From an uncultured Bacteroides sp. (GTDB lineage: Bacteria > Bacteroidota > Bacteroidia > Bacteroidales > Bacteroidaceae): 64,000 nt of DNA. A program made the position numbers and the translations under genes. Position 1 is the stretch's first letter; every line of letters starts with the position of its first letter. The stretch lies in contig NZ_OY782186.1 in the NCBI RefSeq assembly GCF_963677685.1, forward strand, positions 1,488,001 through 1,552,000, given 5' to 3'. Positions 44,679 to 53,651 of this stretch are shown here, in pieces. The notes beneath the pieces were generated by a model that was not told the DNA's origin, ran no database searches, and was given only the letters and a program-made list of their open reading frames with translations.

Positions 44679-46490
44679 ATGAAGACTATGAAATTAAAAA
44701 ATATCGTCATACTGATGGCTCTATTGCCTATTTTGACTGCGTGCGAGGACATGTTTTCACCAGCGGAAGAGAATAATAGAGGCATAGATCAAATGTATAC
44801 TGAGCCGACTTATGCTCAAGGACTTCTAGGGTATGCTTATGCAATGTTGCCCTACGATACAAAGAGTACAACTGACGTTGCTACAGATGATGCGGTTACG
44901 AATGATTTGGGTAGTAACTATCTAAAGATGAACCTTGGCTCTTGGGCGGCTAATAATAACCCGATGACCCAATGGCAATCACGTAGAGCTACCATACAGT
45001 ATCTTAATCTTTTCTTAGAGAATGTTGATAAAGTTGAGTGGGCAAAAGATGAAAAGATACGCACGATGTATCGTGATCACTTGAAAGGTGAGGCATATGC
45101 TTTACGCGCTCTTAACATGTATTATTTATTAATGATGCATGGCGGTTGGACTGAAGGTGGCGAACTATTGGGTTTCCCTATTTCAACATCTTCTGAAGAT
45201 AGTAAATCAGACTTTAATGTTCCGCGAGATAAATTTCAAGACTGCTTGGATCAGATTTTTAAGGATATAGATGAAGCAGTTGCTTTGCTTCCGCTGGATT
45301 ATGTTGATATTAGTGATGCTGAGATCCCTGCTAATTATAAAGCAATCGGCGTGACAAATGCTAGTGATTATAATCGAGTATTCGGAACATATATGCGTGG
45401 ACGTATAAGTAAACGCATCGTAGAAGCTATTCGCGCACAAGTGGCTTTGTTGGCTTCTAGTCCGGCATATAAAGAAGGTACTACTGTGACTGCTGAGAAG
45501 GCTGCCGATTATGCAGCTATTGTGTTAGATCACATAAATGGTGTTGCAGGATTAGATCCGACCGGATATACATGGTATATGAATACTGATGATATTAAAA
45601 ATTTAGGTTCTGGTGCTGTCCCTGCTGAAATACTTTGGAGAGGTAATAAAACTATTGGAGATGCAGATTGGGACATGGGATTACAACAAGAAAGAGATAA
45701 TTTCCCACCTACATTGTATGGAAAAGGACGCATTAACCCTACTCAGAATTTGGTAGATGCTTTTCCTATGGCTAATGGTTATCCTATCTCGGATTTGTCG
45801 AATAGCAACTATTCTTCTAATGATCCTTATGCAGGTCGTGATCCTCGTCTAGGTAAGTATATTCTGTATAATGGAGCAAAATATAAAGACAAGGAGATTA
45901 TTACTGGAACATATGAAAGTGGTAATGATGACGGTCTGAATAAGCAAAGTACATCAACACGTACAGGTTATTATTTGCGCAAATTATTGCGTGAAGATTG
46001 TAATGCAAGTACAAGTTCTCCTAATGCTCAATATCATTATCCGGTTCGCATTCGCTATACAGAAATATTCTTAGCCTATGCTGAAGCTGCTAATGAGGCT
46101 TGGGGACCCACAGGAAAGGGTAGTCATGCTTATAGTGCTTATGATGTAATCAAAGCTATTCGTGCAAGAGCAGGTGTGGGTACTAATGGTGCTGACCCTT
46201 ATTTAGAAGATTGCAAATCAAGCAAAGAGAAAATGCGTGAACTGATCCGTAATGAACGTCGTTTGGAACTCTGTTTTGAGAATAAGCGTTTTTGGGATTT
46301 ACGTCGTTGGAAAGAAAATCTAACCGAAAAGGCAAAAGGTGTGAAAATAGAAAAAACAAATGATGTACTAAGTTATACAATAATAGATGTAGAAGATAGA
46401 GACTACAAAGATTACATGTATTACGGTCCGATTCCTTATAACGAGGTTTTGAAATGGAGCAACCTAGAACAGAATGCTGGTTGGAAATAA
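44679..46490 (+). CDS. susD: Second SusD-like surface glycan-binding lipoprotein
   Basis: A 603-residue SusD-family lipoprotein with lipobox (ILTACEDMF, cysteine about residue 22), family motifs LKGEAYALRALNMYYLLMMHGG and, near the end, RELIRNERRLELCFENKRFWDLRRW (shown in part). It pairs with the short SusC directly upstream and would bind xylan fragments at the surface. The C-terminus (NEVLKWSNLEQNAGWK) is the usual family ending. The next gene begins 35 bases later. Confidence 0.95.
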   Translation: MKTMKLKNIVILMALLPILTACEDMFSPAEENNRGIDQMYTEPTYAQGLLGYAYAMLPYDTKSTTDVATDDAVTNDLGSNYLKMNLGSWAANNNPMTQWQSRRATIQYLNLFLENVDKVEWAKDEKIRTMYRDHLKGEAYALRALNMYYLLMMHGGWTEGGELLGFPISTSSEDSKSDFNVPRDKFQDCLDQIFKDIDEAVALLPLDYVDISDAEIPANYKAIGVTNASDYNRVFGTYMRGRISKRIVEAIRAQVALLASSPAYKEGTTVTAEKAADYAAIVLDHINGVAGLDPTGYTWYMNTDDIKNLGSGAVPAEILWRGNKTIGDADWDMGLQQERDNFPPTLYGKGRINPTQNLVDAFPMANGYPISDLSNSNYSSNDPYAGRDPRLGKYILYNGAKYKDKEIITGTYESGNDDGLNKQSTSTRTGYYLRKLLREDCNASTSSPNAQYHYPVRIRYTEIFLAYAEAANEAWGPTGKGSHAYSAYDVIKAIRARAGVGTNGADPYLEDCKSSKEKMRELIRNERRLELCFENKRFWDLRRWKENLTEKAKGVKIEKTNDVLSYTIIDVEDRDYKDYMYYGPIPYNEVLKWSNLEQNAGWK

Positions 46491-46525
46491 TTGATTATTG
46501 TAAAAAACTTAAAAAGTTGAAAAAT

Positions 46526-47551
46526 ATGAAAGTTTTTAAACTGTTATCGATTTTATCGATAGGATTATTAGCTATATCTTGTGAAAATCAGAAAAATGAT
46601 TTTCCAGATTATCAAGGTGGCACTACAGTCTATTTTGCTTATCAAGATCCTGTACGTACCATTGTGTTAGGTGAAGATACGTATGATACTACACTTGATA
46701 ATCAACATAAGTGTATGATATATGGAACAATGGGAGGTGCTTATAAAGGGAAAGATATTACCGTTGATTTTTCAGTAGACAACACATTGACGGATCATCT
46801 TTATTTCCCCAATGGTTCTCCTGTAAAACCTATGCCTTCTAATTATTATACTCTTGCCGGTAATAAACTTGCTTATGGCGGTGATTTTAGAGGTGGAGTA
46901 GAAGTGCAACTGACAGATGCTTTCTTTGAAGATCCTAAATCTTTAGAGAATACGTATGTCATCCCGCTGCTTATGACGAAAGTGACCGGCGCAGATAGTA
47001 TTCTGGTTGGTACTCCTTCGGTTGCTGGGGATATTCCTTCTCGTACTAACTCACTGTATTGGAGAATACTTCCTAAAGATTATGTGCTTTATTGTGTGAA
47101 ATACATCAATAAATACCATGCCTATTATTTGCGCCGTGGTGTAGATTTGATTACAGAAAATGGAGTCACTTCAACAAATATCCGTCATAAGGAAAGTGTA
47201 GAAAAAGATGAGGTTTGTGCAACGAAAACTCGTTCTTTAAACTCTGTGATTTTCCCTGTGAGCACTAATCTGTCAAATGGCAGTAGAATTACTTGTGACC
47301 TTGTCTTAACTTTCAATGATAAAGGAGAGTGTACGATTAGTTCAGGTACTGCCGGATATCAAGCAAGTGGTACCGGTAAATATCTAGAAAAATCTGAAAA
47401 GAAAGCATGGGAAAATAAAGACCGTGACGGCCTCTATTTGGATTATCAGATTGATTTTGGAGCTAAAAAGTATGCGACAAAGGATACACTTGTTTGGCAA
47501 ACTAGAGGGATTAAAAAAGAATATTCTAGTCCCAAATATAAAGAAGATTAA
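46526..47551 (+). CDS. Surface glycan-binding-type lipoprotein (DUF1735/BT_3987-like)
   Basis: A 341-residue lipoprotein: signal with lipobox (LLAISCENQ, cysteine about residue 19), an N-terminal Ig-like domain of the DUF1735 kind (DYQGGTTVYFAYQDPVRTIVLGED) and a beta-rich C-terminal domain with a lipocalin-like pattern (DLVLTFNDKGECTISSGTA). Genes of this type commonly follow SusD in polysaccharide loci and bind glycan or process it at the surface. Start chosen at ATG 46,526; the frame is open further upstream but would overlap the SusD gene. Confidence 0.8.
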   Translation: MKVFKLLSILSIGLLAISCENQKNDFPDYQGGTTVYFAYQDPVRTIVLGEDTYDTTLDNQHKCMIYGTMGGAYKGKDITVDFSVDNTLTDHLYFPNGSPVKPMPSNYYTLAGNKLAYGGDFRGGVEVQLTDAFFEDPKSLENTYVIPLLMTKVTGADSILVGTPSVAGDIPSRTNSLYWRILPKDYVLYCVKYINKYHAYYLRRGVDLITENGVTSTNIRHKESVEKDEVCATKTRSLNSVIFPVSTNLSNGSRITCDLVLTFNDKGECTISSGTAGYQASGTGKYLEKSEKKAWENKDRDGLYLDYQIDFGAKKYATKDTLVWQTRGIKKEYSSPKYKED

Positions 47552-47576
47552 GTATTGTCTAATCATATAAATTGAA

Positions 47577-49271
47577 ATGATGAAAAAAATAATATTAAAT
47601 ATGAGATGCAGTACGAATTTGTTGATGTCGGTAATTGCTTCATCTTTATTGATCTCATGTGCTGATAACAATGTTTTAGATTATTCGACTGAAAAGCCTG
47701 CTAAATTAGTTGAATATGAATATCTGAATAGTTATGATGCACTGAAGACGTATGTTGATCGTGATGCCAATCCTAATTTTAAATTGGGGTCTGGTGTAGG
47801 AGTTAGTGACTTTTTAAAGGGAGAGTTGGTTCATAGTTTGGCTTGTACAAACTATGATGAACTCACTGCTGGAAACGCAATGAAATATGGCTCTGTTGTG
47901 AAAAATAATGGAGCTATGAGCTTTTTGCAGGTTGCGAAATTTGTGGCTGCTGCTAAAGAGGCCGGTGTTTCTATTTATGGGCATACATTATGTTGGCATG
48001 CACAGCAAAATGTAACATACCTGAATAGTCTTGTTAGTAGTCTTAATAATTGTTTGCACCTCAATACTCCTGAAGCGAGAACCAATATTTGGGATTGGCA
48101 AATTAATTATAAGTTGCCTAAGCCTATGAAAGTGGGTGTGAAATATACCTTGCAAATGCGTGTCAAGGCTTCATCTGCCATTCAAATTGGCTTTTGGCCT
48201 TTTACTGATGGAGGAGCTACTCAATATGAATCAAGTATACCAGCAAGTATAAAGTGGTCTGATGTTTCAGTTTCATTTACTGCTAAAACAGCTTTAGAGA
48301 AGCTTCAGTTTGTTTTTGGAACGTTTAAAGGTGATCTTTATTTTGATGATATATCTCTAACAGCTGAAGGGTCTACAGAAAATCTTGTTAAGAATGGGGC
48401 TTTTGATTCGAATAACTCAGCTGGTTGGGCAAAGCCTAGTTGGCATCCTTATACCTTTAATGTTGAAGGAAGTCCTGATGCATCAGGCTCTGCTCCATTG
48501 ACACCTGAAGAGAAAGCTGATACTTTAACATGGGCAATGGGACAATGGATTAAGGGAATGATGGAAGCTTGTGATGGTTATGTAAAAGCATGGGATGTGG
48601 TTAATGAACCAATGTCCGATGGTCAACCCTCAGAGTTGAAAAGTGATCCGACTCATGAGGATGCATCTAATTTTTATTGGCAGGATTATTTAGGTAAGGA
48701 TTATGCTCGTGTGGCTATTAAGCTCGCTCGTCAGTATGGTGGTGATGACCTTAAACTTTTCATTAATGATTATAATCTGGAAGCGGCTTATAATGCTAAT
48801 GCAAAATGTGTAGGATTGATCAATATGATTAAATATTGGGAATCTGATGGTGTTACTAAAATTGATGGTATCGGCACGCAGATGCACGTGACTTATTCTT
48901 TGAATCCTGTGACACAGCAAAAGAATGAAGAGGCTGTTGTGAATATGTATACGCTTCTAGCTGCTACAGGTAAGCTCATTAAGGTATCTGAACTAGATAT
49001 GGGGCTTGCTGATGAAAATGGAGAAACTATTTTAACAACGAGCGTGACGGAAGAACAGCATAAAGCTATGGCGGAATATTATAAATTTATAATAAAGAAA
49101 TATTTTGAAATTATTCCTGCTGCTCAGCGTTATGGTATTACTCAATGGGCGGCAACAGATAGCCCGACGGATTCCGGTTGGAGAAAAGGGCAACCTATCG
49201 GACTCTGGGATTTGAACTATAACCGTAAGCATACCTATGCAGGGTTTGCTGATGGATTAGCTGGTAAATAA
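47577..49271 (+). CDS. GH10 endo-beta-1,4-xylanase with inserted carbohydrate-binding module
   Basis: A 564-residue lipoprotein (lipobox LLISCADNN). The GH10 barrel is split: the first part holds GHTLCWHAQQN (about 137-148). A CBM4/22-like module of about 150 residues is inserted from roughly 160 to 310 (YKLPKPMKVGVKYTLQMRVKA ... LYFDDISLTAEG), and the barrel resumes with LTWAMGQWIKGMMEACDGYV. Acid/base E344 (WDVVNEPM) and nucleophile E472 (VSELDMGL) are intact. This insertion layout is known from xylan-degrading Bacteroides. At the cell surface it would cut the xylan backbone into pieces for the SusC/D pairs. The last 21 bases of the gene region are repeated at 50,134. Confidence 0.94.
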   Translation: MMKKIILNMRCSTNLLMSVIASSLLISCADNNVLDYSTEKPAKLVEYEYLNSYDALKTYVDRDANPNFKLGSGVGVSDFLKGELVHSLACTNYDELTAGNAMKYGSVVKNNGAMSFLQVAKFVAAAKEAGVSIYGHTLCWHAQQNVTYLNSLVSSLNNCLHLNTPEARTNIWDWQINYKLPKPMKVGVKYTLQMRVKASSAIQIGFWPFTDGGATQYESSIPASIKWSDVSVSFTAKTALEKLQFVFGTFKGDLYFDDISLTAEGSTENLVKNGAFDSNNSAGWAKPSWHPYTFNVEGSPDASGSAPLTPEEKADTLTWAMGQWIKGMMEACDGYVKAWDVVNEPMSDGQPSELKSDPTHEDASNFYWQDYLGKDYARVAIKLARQYGGDDLKLFINDYNLEAAYNANAKCVGLINMIKYWESDGVTKIDGIGTQMHVTYSLNPVTQQKNEEAVVNMYTLLAATGKLIKVSELDMGLADENGETILTTSVTEEQHKAMAEYYKFIIKKYFEIIPAAQRYGITQWAATDSPTDSGWRKGQPIGLWDLNYNRKHTYAGFADGLAGK

Positions 49272-49272
49272 T
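49252..49272 (+). repeat. 21-bp direct repeat, copy 1 (end of GH10 gene)
   Basis: The sequence beginning ATGGATTAGCTGG and ending TAAATAAT covers the last codons and stop of the GH10 gene. It recurs exactly at 50,134-50,154, after the next gene; 882 bp separate the copies. Confidence 0.85.
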
Positions 49273-49276
49273 CAAC

Positions 49277-49321
49277 TATAGAGAATAGCAGTTCCTTTCA
49301 TCGGCTCTGCTATTCTCTATA
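49277..49321 (+). terminator. Terminator-like hairpin after the GH10 gene
   Basis: A 15-bp perfect stem TATAGAGAATAGCAG / CTGCTATTCTCTATA with a 15-base loop, five bases past the GH10 stop. No long T-run follows, so it may reduce rather than end transcription, or stabilise the operon mRNA. Confidence 0.65.
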
Positions 49322-49354
49322 AATTCAGCTTATTAACTTTAAATTTAGAATATT

Positions 49355-50116
49355 ATGAAAAACGTTTATCTACTGTTCGTTTTTATTGTTTTGTATGCTT
49401 GTAGCAATGATGACTTGAATACGCTACAGGAAGGAAGCTCTTTTTCTGATACCGAGCTGTCTACTCGTTCGATAGATAACATGGAAAACTATTATTTTAA
49501 CTTTTATGCTTCATCAAATCCTATTTTAGAATATGATTTTGAAGGAGAATATTTGACTAAACCCTCATGTCCTGTATTGTCATATTTTATCACAGACGAA
49601 CAGGTAATAGATTTAGCTCCTGAGATAATAAGTAAACCAGATTGGCTAAGTATTGAATGTCGTCATGTCTATTATAAGATATTTGAAGTTATACCTACGG
49701 TGGATGAAAATACATCAGGTACAGAAAGAAGTAGTACGATTGTTCTGCGCCAGCCTGAATCTAATAAGACTTTATCTATCCCAGTAACCCAAAGAAGTAA
49801 TGTAAATATTGTTACACTAAATGTTACTACTGTTTTCAAGAATCGATATAAGTTTACTGCTACTACTTCATATCCTATAAAAGGTAATAATTTAACTGTA
49901 GATATCCCATTCGTAGTATATAACGATGGTGGAGAAATGAATGAAACGGCACGTATTGTTTTTGATAAAGGAGATACTACGGCTTATACTATAAAGGATT
50001 ATGGTCCCTCTCCACTCGTTTATTATCATGGAGATTTGAAAGGATTTAGATTGTCGGAAGGAGTGATATACCCACAAGATGGTGATTATAATTATGCTTT
50101 TGATCGTTATTGGTGA
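49355..50116 (+). CDS. Putative surface lipoprotein with BACON-like domain
   Basis: A 253-residue protein with a lipoprotein signal (FIVLYACSNDD, cysteine about residue 16). The central part (KPDWLSIECRHVYYKIFEVIP ... RSSTIVLRQPESNKTLSIPVTQ) has the pattern of a BACON-type Ig domain, often found in surface enzymes and binding proteins of Bacteroidetes. The C-terminal ~90 residues are beta-rich without known motif. The whole gene lies between two copies of a 21-bp direct repeat, so it may be a recent insertion into the xylan operon. Likely a surface glycan-binding accessory; not shown. Confidence 0.6.
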   Translation: MKNVYLLFVFIVLYACSNDDLNTLQEGSSFSDTELSTRSIDNMENYYFNFYASSNPILEYDFEGEYLTKPSCPVLSYFITDEQVIDLAPEIISKPDWLSIECRHVYYKIFEVIPTVDENTSGTERSSTIVLRQPESNKTLSIPVTQRSNVNIVTLNVTTVFKNRYKFTATTSYPIKGNNLTVDIPFVVYNDGGEMNETARIVFDKGDTTAYTIKDYGPSPLVYYHGDLKGFRLSEGVIYPQDGDYNYAFDRYW

Positions 50117-50133
50117 TAAATTACAATTTGTAA

Positions 50134-50154
50134 ATGGATTAGCTGGTAAATAAT
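50134..50154 (+). repeat. 21-bp direct repeat, copy 2 (GH10 tail remnant)
   Basis: Exact copy of the end of the GH10 gene at 49,252-49,272, here in non-coding DNA just after the BACON-like lipoprotein gene. It looks like the scar of a duplication or insertion. Confidence 0.85.
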
Positions 50155-50168
50155 AGTTTTTTTAAAAG

Positions 50169-50204
50169 AACAAAGATGGAAGAGTTCCTTCTTTCATCTT
50201 TGTT
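50169..50204 (+). terminator. Terminator-like hairpin
   Basis: AACAAAGATG pairs with CATCTTTGTT around an inner partly paired segment. It lies between the BACON-like gene and the next small gene and overlaps an apparent ATG at 50,176, arguing against that start. Confidence 0.55.
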
Positions 50205-50274
50205 TCAAATTTGTGTTATTGTGTTTTTATTGTTTAACCCGCCCTTCTTTTTGAAGGACACAAATCTTTATTCT

Positions 50275-50709
50275 ATGAAAAAAATTATTCTATTGTTAGT
50301 TTTAATGACATTGATGCCTGTTTGTAACTTAATGTATGCGCAGTCTTATGTACCTATTCAAGGAACTTATATTGGTGTGTCTTCAACAGGAGAAACTATT
50401 GAGAAACCACTTCTGTATGAAAACTATATCTCTTTACAGGAATGTAGTAATTTGGTTGCGGTAACTCCTTCATATCCTAATATGACTGGATGTACTTGGT
50501 ATGCATTTATCCCAAATTTAAATGTTTCTCTTAGTTGGTATGGTCCTACTACTAGAGATCCGATTACTAATAAATATGGTCCATCAAATGTTACTTCTAT
50601 GTATTTTATTCCTCATCTTAACTATAGTTGGGTTATTTTTGATGTAACAGTAAAGACTTCAGATGGAAATACTATCCATACAAATTGTAAATTTATCATT
50701 AGGCCTTAA
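50275..50709 (+). CDS. Small exported protein of unknown function
   Basis: A 144-residue protein with a signal peptide (MKKIILLLVLMTLMPVCNL then MYAQS, cleavage probably after AQ) and a beta-rich mature part with several aromatic residues (TWYAFIPNLNVSLSWYGP, shown in part). The start at 50,275 is chosen because it gives a normal signal peptide; the frame is open 99 bases further upstream, through a hairpin. No family recognised. The aromatic-rich beta structure would fit a small carbohydrate-binding or periplasmic accessory protein in the xylan locus; this is conjecture. Confidence 0.5.
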   Translation: MKKIILLLVLMTLMPVCNLMYAQSYVPIQGTYIGVSSTGETIEKPLLYENYISLQECSNLVAVTPSYPNMTGCTWYAFIPNLNVSLSWYGPTTRDPITNKYGPSNVTSMYFIPHLNYSWVIFDVTVKTSDGNTIHTNCKFIIRP

Positions 50710-50798
50710 AAGCTAAGTGTTTTCTGTTCATGAAAAAAGTTGTTTTCATGAATTCGCTCATAATTTACTTAAGCAATAAATTGTTCTCTCTTTAAAGT

Positions 50799-50852
50799 AA
50801 ACCATAACTCTCTATATGCTTTTTAAAAGTTGCAGAGTTATGGTTTTTTTTT
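50799..50852 (+). terminator. Terminator of the first xylan operon
   Basis: A 13-bp perfect stem AAACCATAACTCT / AGAGTTATGGTTT followed by a run of T. The 390-base gap 50,710-51,099 holds this terminator, the phased operator at 50,923 and the -7 box at 51,023, and no gene. Confidence 0.85.
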
Positions 50853-50922
50853 GTCTATTAGTCTTGAGATAAATTATTCTTTTCTCTTTTTAATTGCACT
50901 TAACTGCTTGTTTATGAACTAA

Positions 50923-50993
50923 TGTAACGTGTACGATGATTCTTGTAACGTATGAATAAACATATGTATCGCCTAAGGAATGATTTGAAACAA
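50923..50993 (+). promoter_or_regulatory. Operator: four half-sites at 21-bp spacing before GH115
   Basis: TGTAACGT (50,923), TGTAACGT (50,944), TGTATCGC (50,965) and TGAAACAA (50,986), each exactly 21 bp apart. The last begins 37 bp before the -7 box, the identical geometry to the operator at 34,668-34,738. This indicates shared control of both xylan operons, probably by the hybrid regulator. Confidence 0.7.
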
Positions 50994-51022
50994 TGAAACA
51001 ATCCTTGTCTACAATTTATATG

Positions 51023-51030
51023 TATGTTTG
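51023..51030 (+). promoter_or_regulatory. -7 box of the second xylan operon
   Basis: TATGTTTG, perfect TAnnTTTG, 70 bases before the GH115 start. There is no TTTG at the -33 position, in keeping with activator dependence. Confidence 0.6.
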
Positions 51031-51099
51031 TATCAGAACAAATGGTTTTATTAGAAGCTTTTGTTAACTGTATAAATCTAAATAGATAACATTTTTATT

Positions 51100-53637
51100 A
51101 TGCGGAACGCATTTCTTTTCTTTTCTTTATTATTGGTAGGAATCCCTAAAAATAATCCAGAGCGATGTGACTCTCTTTCGCAACAGCCGATATGTGAAGG
51201 AGTCGGAGATATCTTGTCTGCTGATAAGAATGATGCTTTTGTTTTGGCGGAAGAGTCTTTTGTTGCCCCTCTTTTAGTGGATAGTTTAGAGACAACTGCT
51301 GTCACTCGCAGTGTTGCTTCTTTGAAAGAGGATTTCAACCGCGTTACGGGCATTACCCCAATCGTTCATACTCAACTTAGCAATGATAAACGTCAAGTAA
51401 TAATTGGTAGTATCGGTAACAGTCGCTATATAGACCAATTGGTAAAGGAGAAAAAGATAGACGGGACAGAATTGAAGGGTAAACGAGAGAAATTTATTAT
51501 TCAAACAGTTGAGCACCCTTTTCCCGGAGTAGATGAAGCATTGGTCATAGCTGGTAGTGATAAGAGGGGAACAGTGTATGGAGTATATGAGCTTTCTGCA
51601 CAAATGGGCGTTTCTCCTTGGTATTATTGGGCAGATGTACCTGTACGCAAGAAGGATCATTTATATATCAAAAGAGGATCTTATACCGACGGAGAGCCGG
51701 CGGTGAAATATAGAGGTATTTTCCTTAATGATGAAGCACCTGCATTAACAGGATGGGTGAACGAAAATTTTGGTGGATATAATCACCGATTTTATGAAAA
51801 AGTGTTCGAACTACTTCTTCGTTTGAAGGCTAATTATCTTTGGCCTGCTATGTGGGATGCTGCTTTCTATGACGACGACCCGATGAATTCTAAACTGGCT
51901 GATGAGATGGGCATTGTGATGGGGACTTCTCACCATGAACCTCTGGCACGTGCGCACAAGGAGTGGAAGCGTTATGGTAAAGGTCCTTGGAATTATGCAA
52001 CAAATAAAGCTGTGCTCGATGATTTTTGGCGTAAAGGAGTTGAGCGTATGAAGCATACTGAAGATGTGCTGACTATAGGTATGCGTGGTGATGGAGATGA
52101 ACCTATGAGTGAAAATGCAAATATTGCTTTGCTAGAGAAGATCGTTAAAGATCAGCGGAAGATTATCGCTGATGTTACGGGTAAAAAGGCAAGTGAGACC
52201 CCTCAGATATGGGCATTATATAAAGAGGTGCAAGAATATTATGATAAAGGTATGCGAGTGCCGGATGATGTGACATTGTTGCTTTGCGATGATAACTGGG
52301 GTAATGTACGCAAGTTGCCTAGTCCTACGGCTAAGAAACGTAAAGGAGGATATGGTATGTATTATCATTTCGACTATGTAGGAGGACCGCGTAATTATAA
52401 GTGGCTTAATGTGTCGCAAGTACAGCGTATCTGGGAACAGATGAATCTTACTTACCGCTATGGTGTTGATGAACTATGGGTGGTCAATGTCGGTGATTTG
52501 AAACCAATGGAATATCCGATTCAGTTTTTTATGGATATGGCATGGAACCCTGAACGTTTTAAAGCGGATAACTTGTTAAAACATACGGAAGAATTTTGTG
52601 CTCGGCAGTTTGGCGAACGTTATGCCAAGGAAGCGGCACGTTTGATTAATCTTTATACCAAATATAATCGTCGCGTAACTCCTGAGCTTTTAAATCAGAA
52701 GACCTATAGTCTACACAATTATAATGAGTTTAAAAGGGTAGTCGATGATTATCAGGCTTTGTTGCTTGATGCATTGAAACTGAACTATTTGCTTCCTGCC
52801 GACTGTCGGGATGCTTACGATGAATTGGTGCTCTTTCCTATACAAGCATGCGCAAACTTATACGAGCTTTATTATGCTGTAGCCATGAATCATGACCTGG
52901 CAGAGATAAATGATGTAAAGGCTAACTCATGGGCAGATAAAGTGGAGGAATGCTATATGAGAGATTCATTGCTTACACGGCATTATAATAAAGAGATAGC
53001 AGGTGGCAAATGGAATCACATGATGGATCAGACACACATCGGATATACCTACTGGCAGGAACCAAGACATAATGTGATGCCTGCGGTGATAAGGGTTCCA
53101 CAAAATAAGATGGCTCCTCTTCCTCCTCTGTTTAAAGAAGCTGACGGTTATGTTTCAATAGAAGCGGAACATTATAGCAGAGCGATGAATGGAGAGCATA
53201 CTCATTGGGTAGTAATTCCTGATTTAGGAAAAACGCTTTCGGCAGTTACCACTACTCCGGTAACCTTGATGCCCGATAAAGATACGTATTTGGAATACGA
53301 TATGGAACTTACTTCTACAGGAGAGATGAAATTGGAAATCTTGGTTTCTCCCACCTTGAATTTTAATGAGAATAAAGGCTTGCGTTATGCCGTCTCTTTT
53401 GATGGAGGTGAAGAACAAGTAGTAAATATAAATGGTCCGGAAAAAGCAAGAATGATAGGCTTTTGGCAAGCTAACAGCATAAACCGGACAGTTACGACAC
53501 ATAAAATAATCACTCAGGGTAAACATATATTGCGCTTTCGTCCACTCGATCCGGGTATTGTTCTACAAAAATTGATGTTAGATACCGGAGATTTGAAGCG
53601 CTCTTATCTAGGTGCTCCTGAAAGTAAAATGGAATAA
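51100..53637 (+). CDS. GH115 xylan alpha-1,2-glucuronidase
   Basis: An 845-residue GH115 enzyme that removes (4-O-methyl-)glucuronic acid from internal xylose residues of polymeric or long-chain xylan. Recognised segments are YRGIFLNDEAPALTGW, FELLLRLKANYLWPAMWDAAF (shown in part), GIVMGTSHHEPLARAHKEW and TIGMRGDGDEPM. The C-terminal ~170 residues (GYVSIEAEHYSRAMNGEHTHW) form the extra domain usual in this family. The N-terminus has a short hydrophobic stretch that serves as signal peptide (FLFFSLLLVGI). It leads the second operon, 15 bases upstream of the esterase gene, behind its own promoter and phased operator. Confidence 0.93.
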   Translation: MRNAFLFFSLLLVGIPKNNPERCDSLSQQPICEGVGDILSADKNDAFVLAEESFVAPLLVDSLETTAVTRSVASLKEDFNRVTGITPIVHTQLSNDKRQVIIGSIGNSRYIDQLVKEKKIDGTELKGKREKFIIQTVEHPFPGVDEALVIAGSDKRGTVYGVYELSAQMGVSPWYYWADVPVRKKDHLYIKRGSYTDGEPAVKYRGIFLNDEAPALTGWVNENFGGYNHRFYEKVFELLLRLKANYLWPAMWDAAFYDDDPMNSKLADEMGIVMGTSHHEPLARAHKEWKRYGKGPWNYATNKAVLDDFWRKGVERMKHTEDVLTIGMRGDGDEPMSENANIALLEKIVKDQRKIIADVTGKKASETPQIWALYKEVQEYYDKGMRVPDDVTLLLCDDNWGNVRKLPSPTAKKRKGGYGMYYHFDYVGGPRNYKWLNVSQVQRIWEQMNLTYRYGVDELWVVNVGDLKPMEYPIQFFMDMAWNPERFKADNLLKHTEEFCARQFGERYAKEAARLINLYTKYNRRVTPELLNQKTYSLHNYNEFKRVVDDYQALLLDALKLNYLLPADCRDAYDELVLFPIQACANLYELYYAVAMNHDLAEINDVKANSWADKVEECYMRDSLLTRHYNKEIAGGKWNHMMDQTHIGYTYWQEPRHNVMPAVIRVPQNKMAPLPPLFKEADGYVSIEAEHYSRAMNGEHTHWVVIPDLGKTLSAVTTTPVTLMPDKDTYLEYDMELTSTGEMKLEILVSPTLNFNENKGLRYAVSFDGGEEQVVNINGPEKARMIGFWQANSINRTVTTHKIITQGKHILRFRPLDPGIVLQKLMLDTGDLKRSYLGAPESKME

Positions 53638-53651
53638 AAAATTGGTTAGTT

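Noticed and set aside
50176..50274. Upstream start for the small exported protein
   Set aside because: The ATG lies inside a terminator-like hairpin; the start at 50,275 gives a normal signal peptide.
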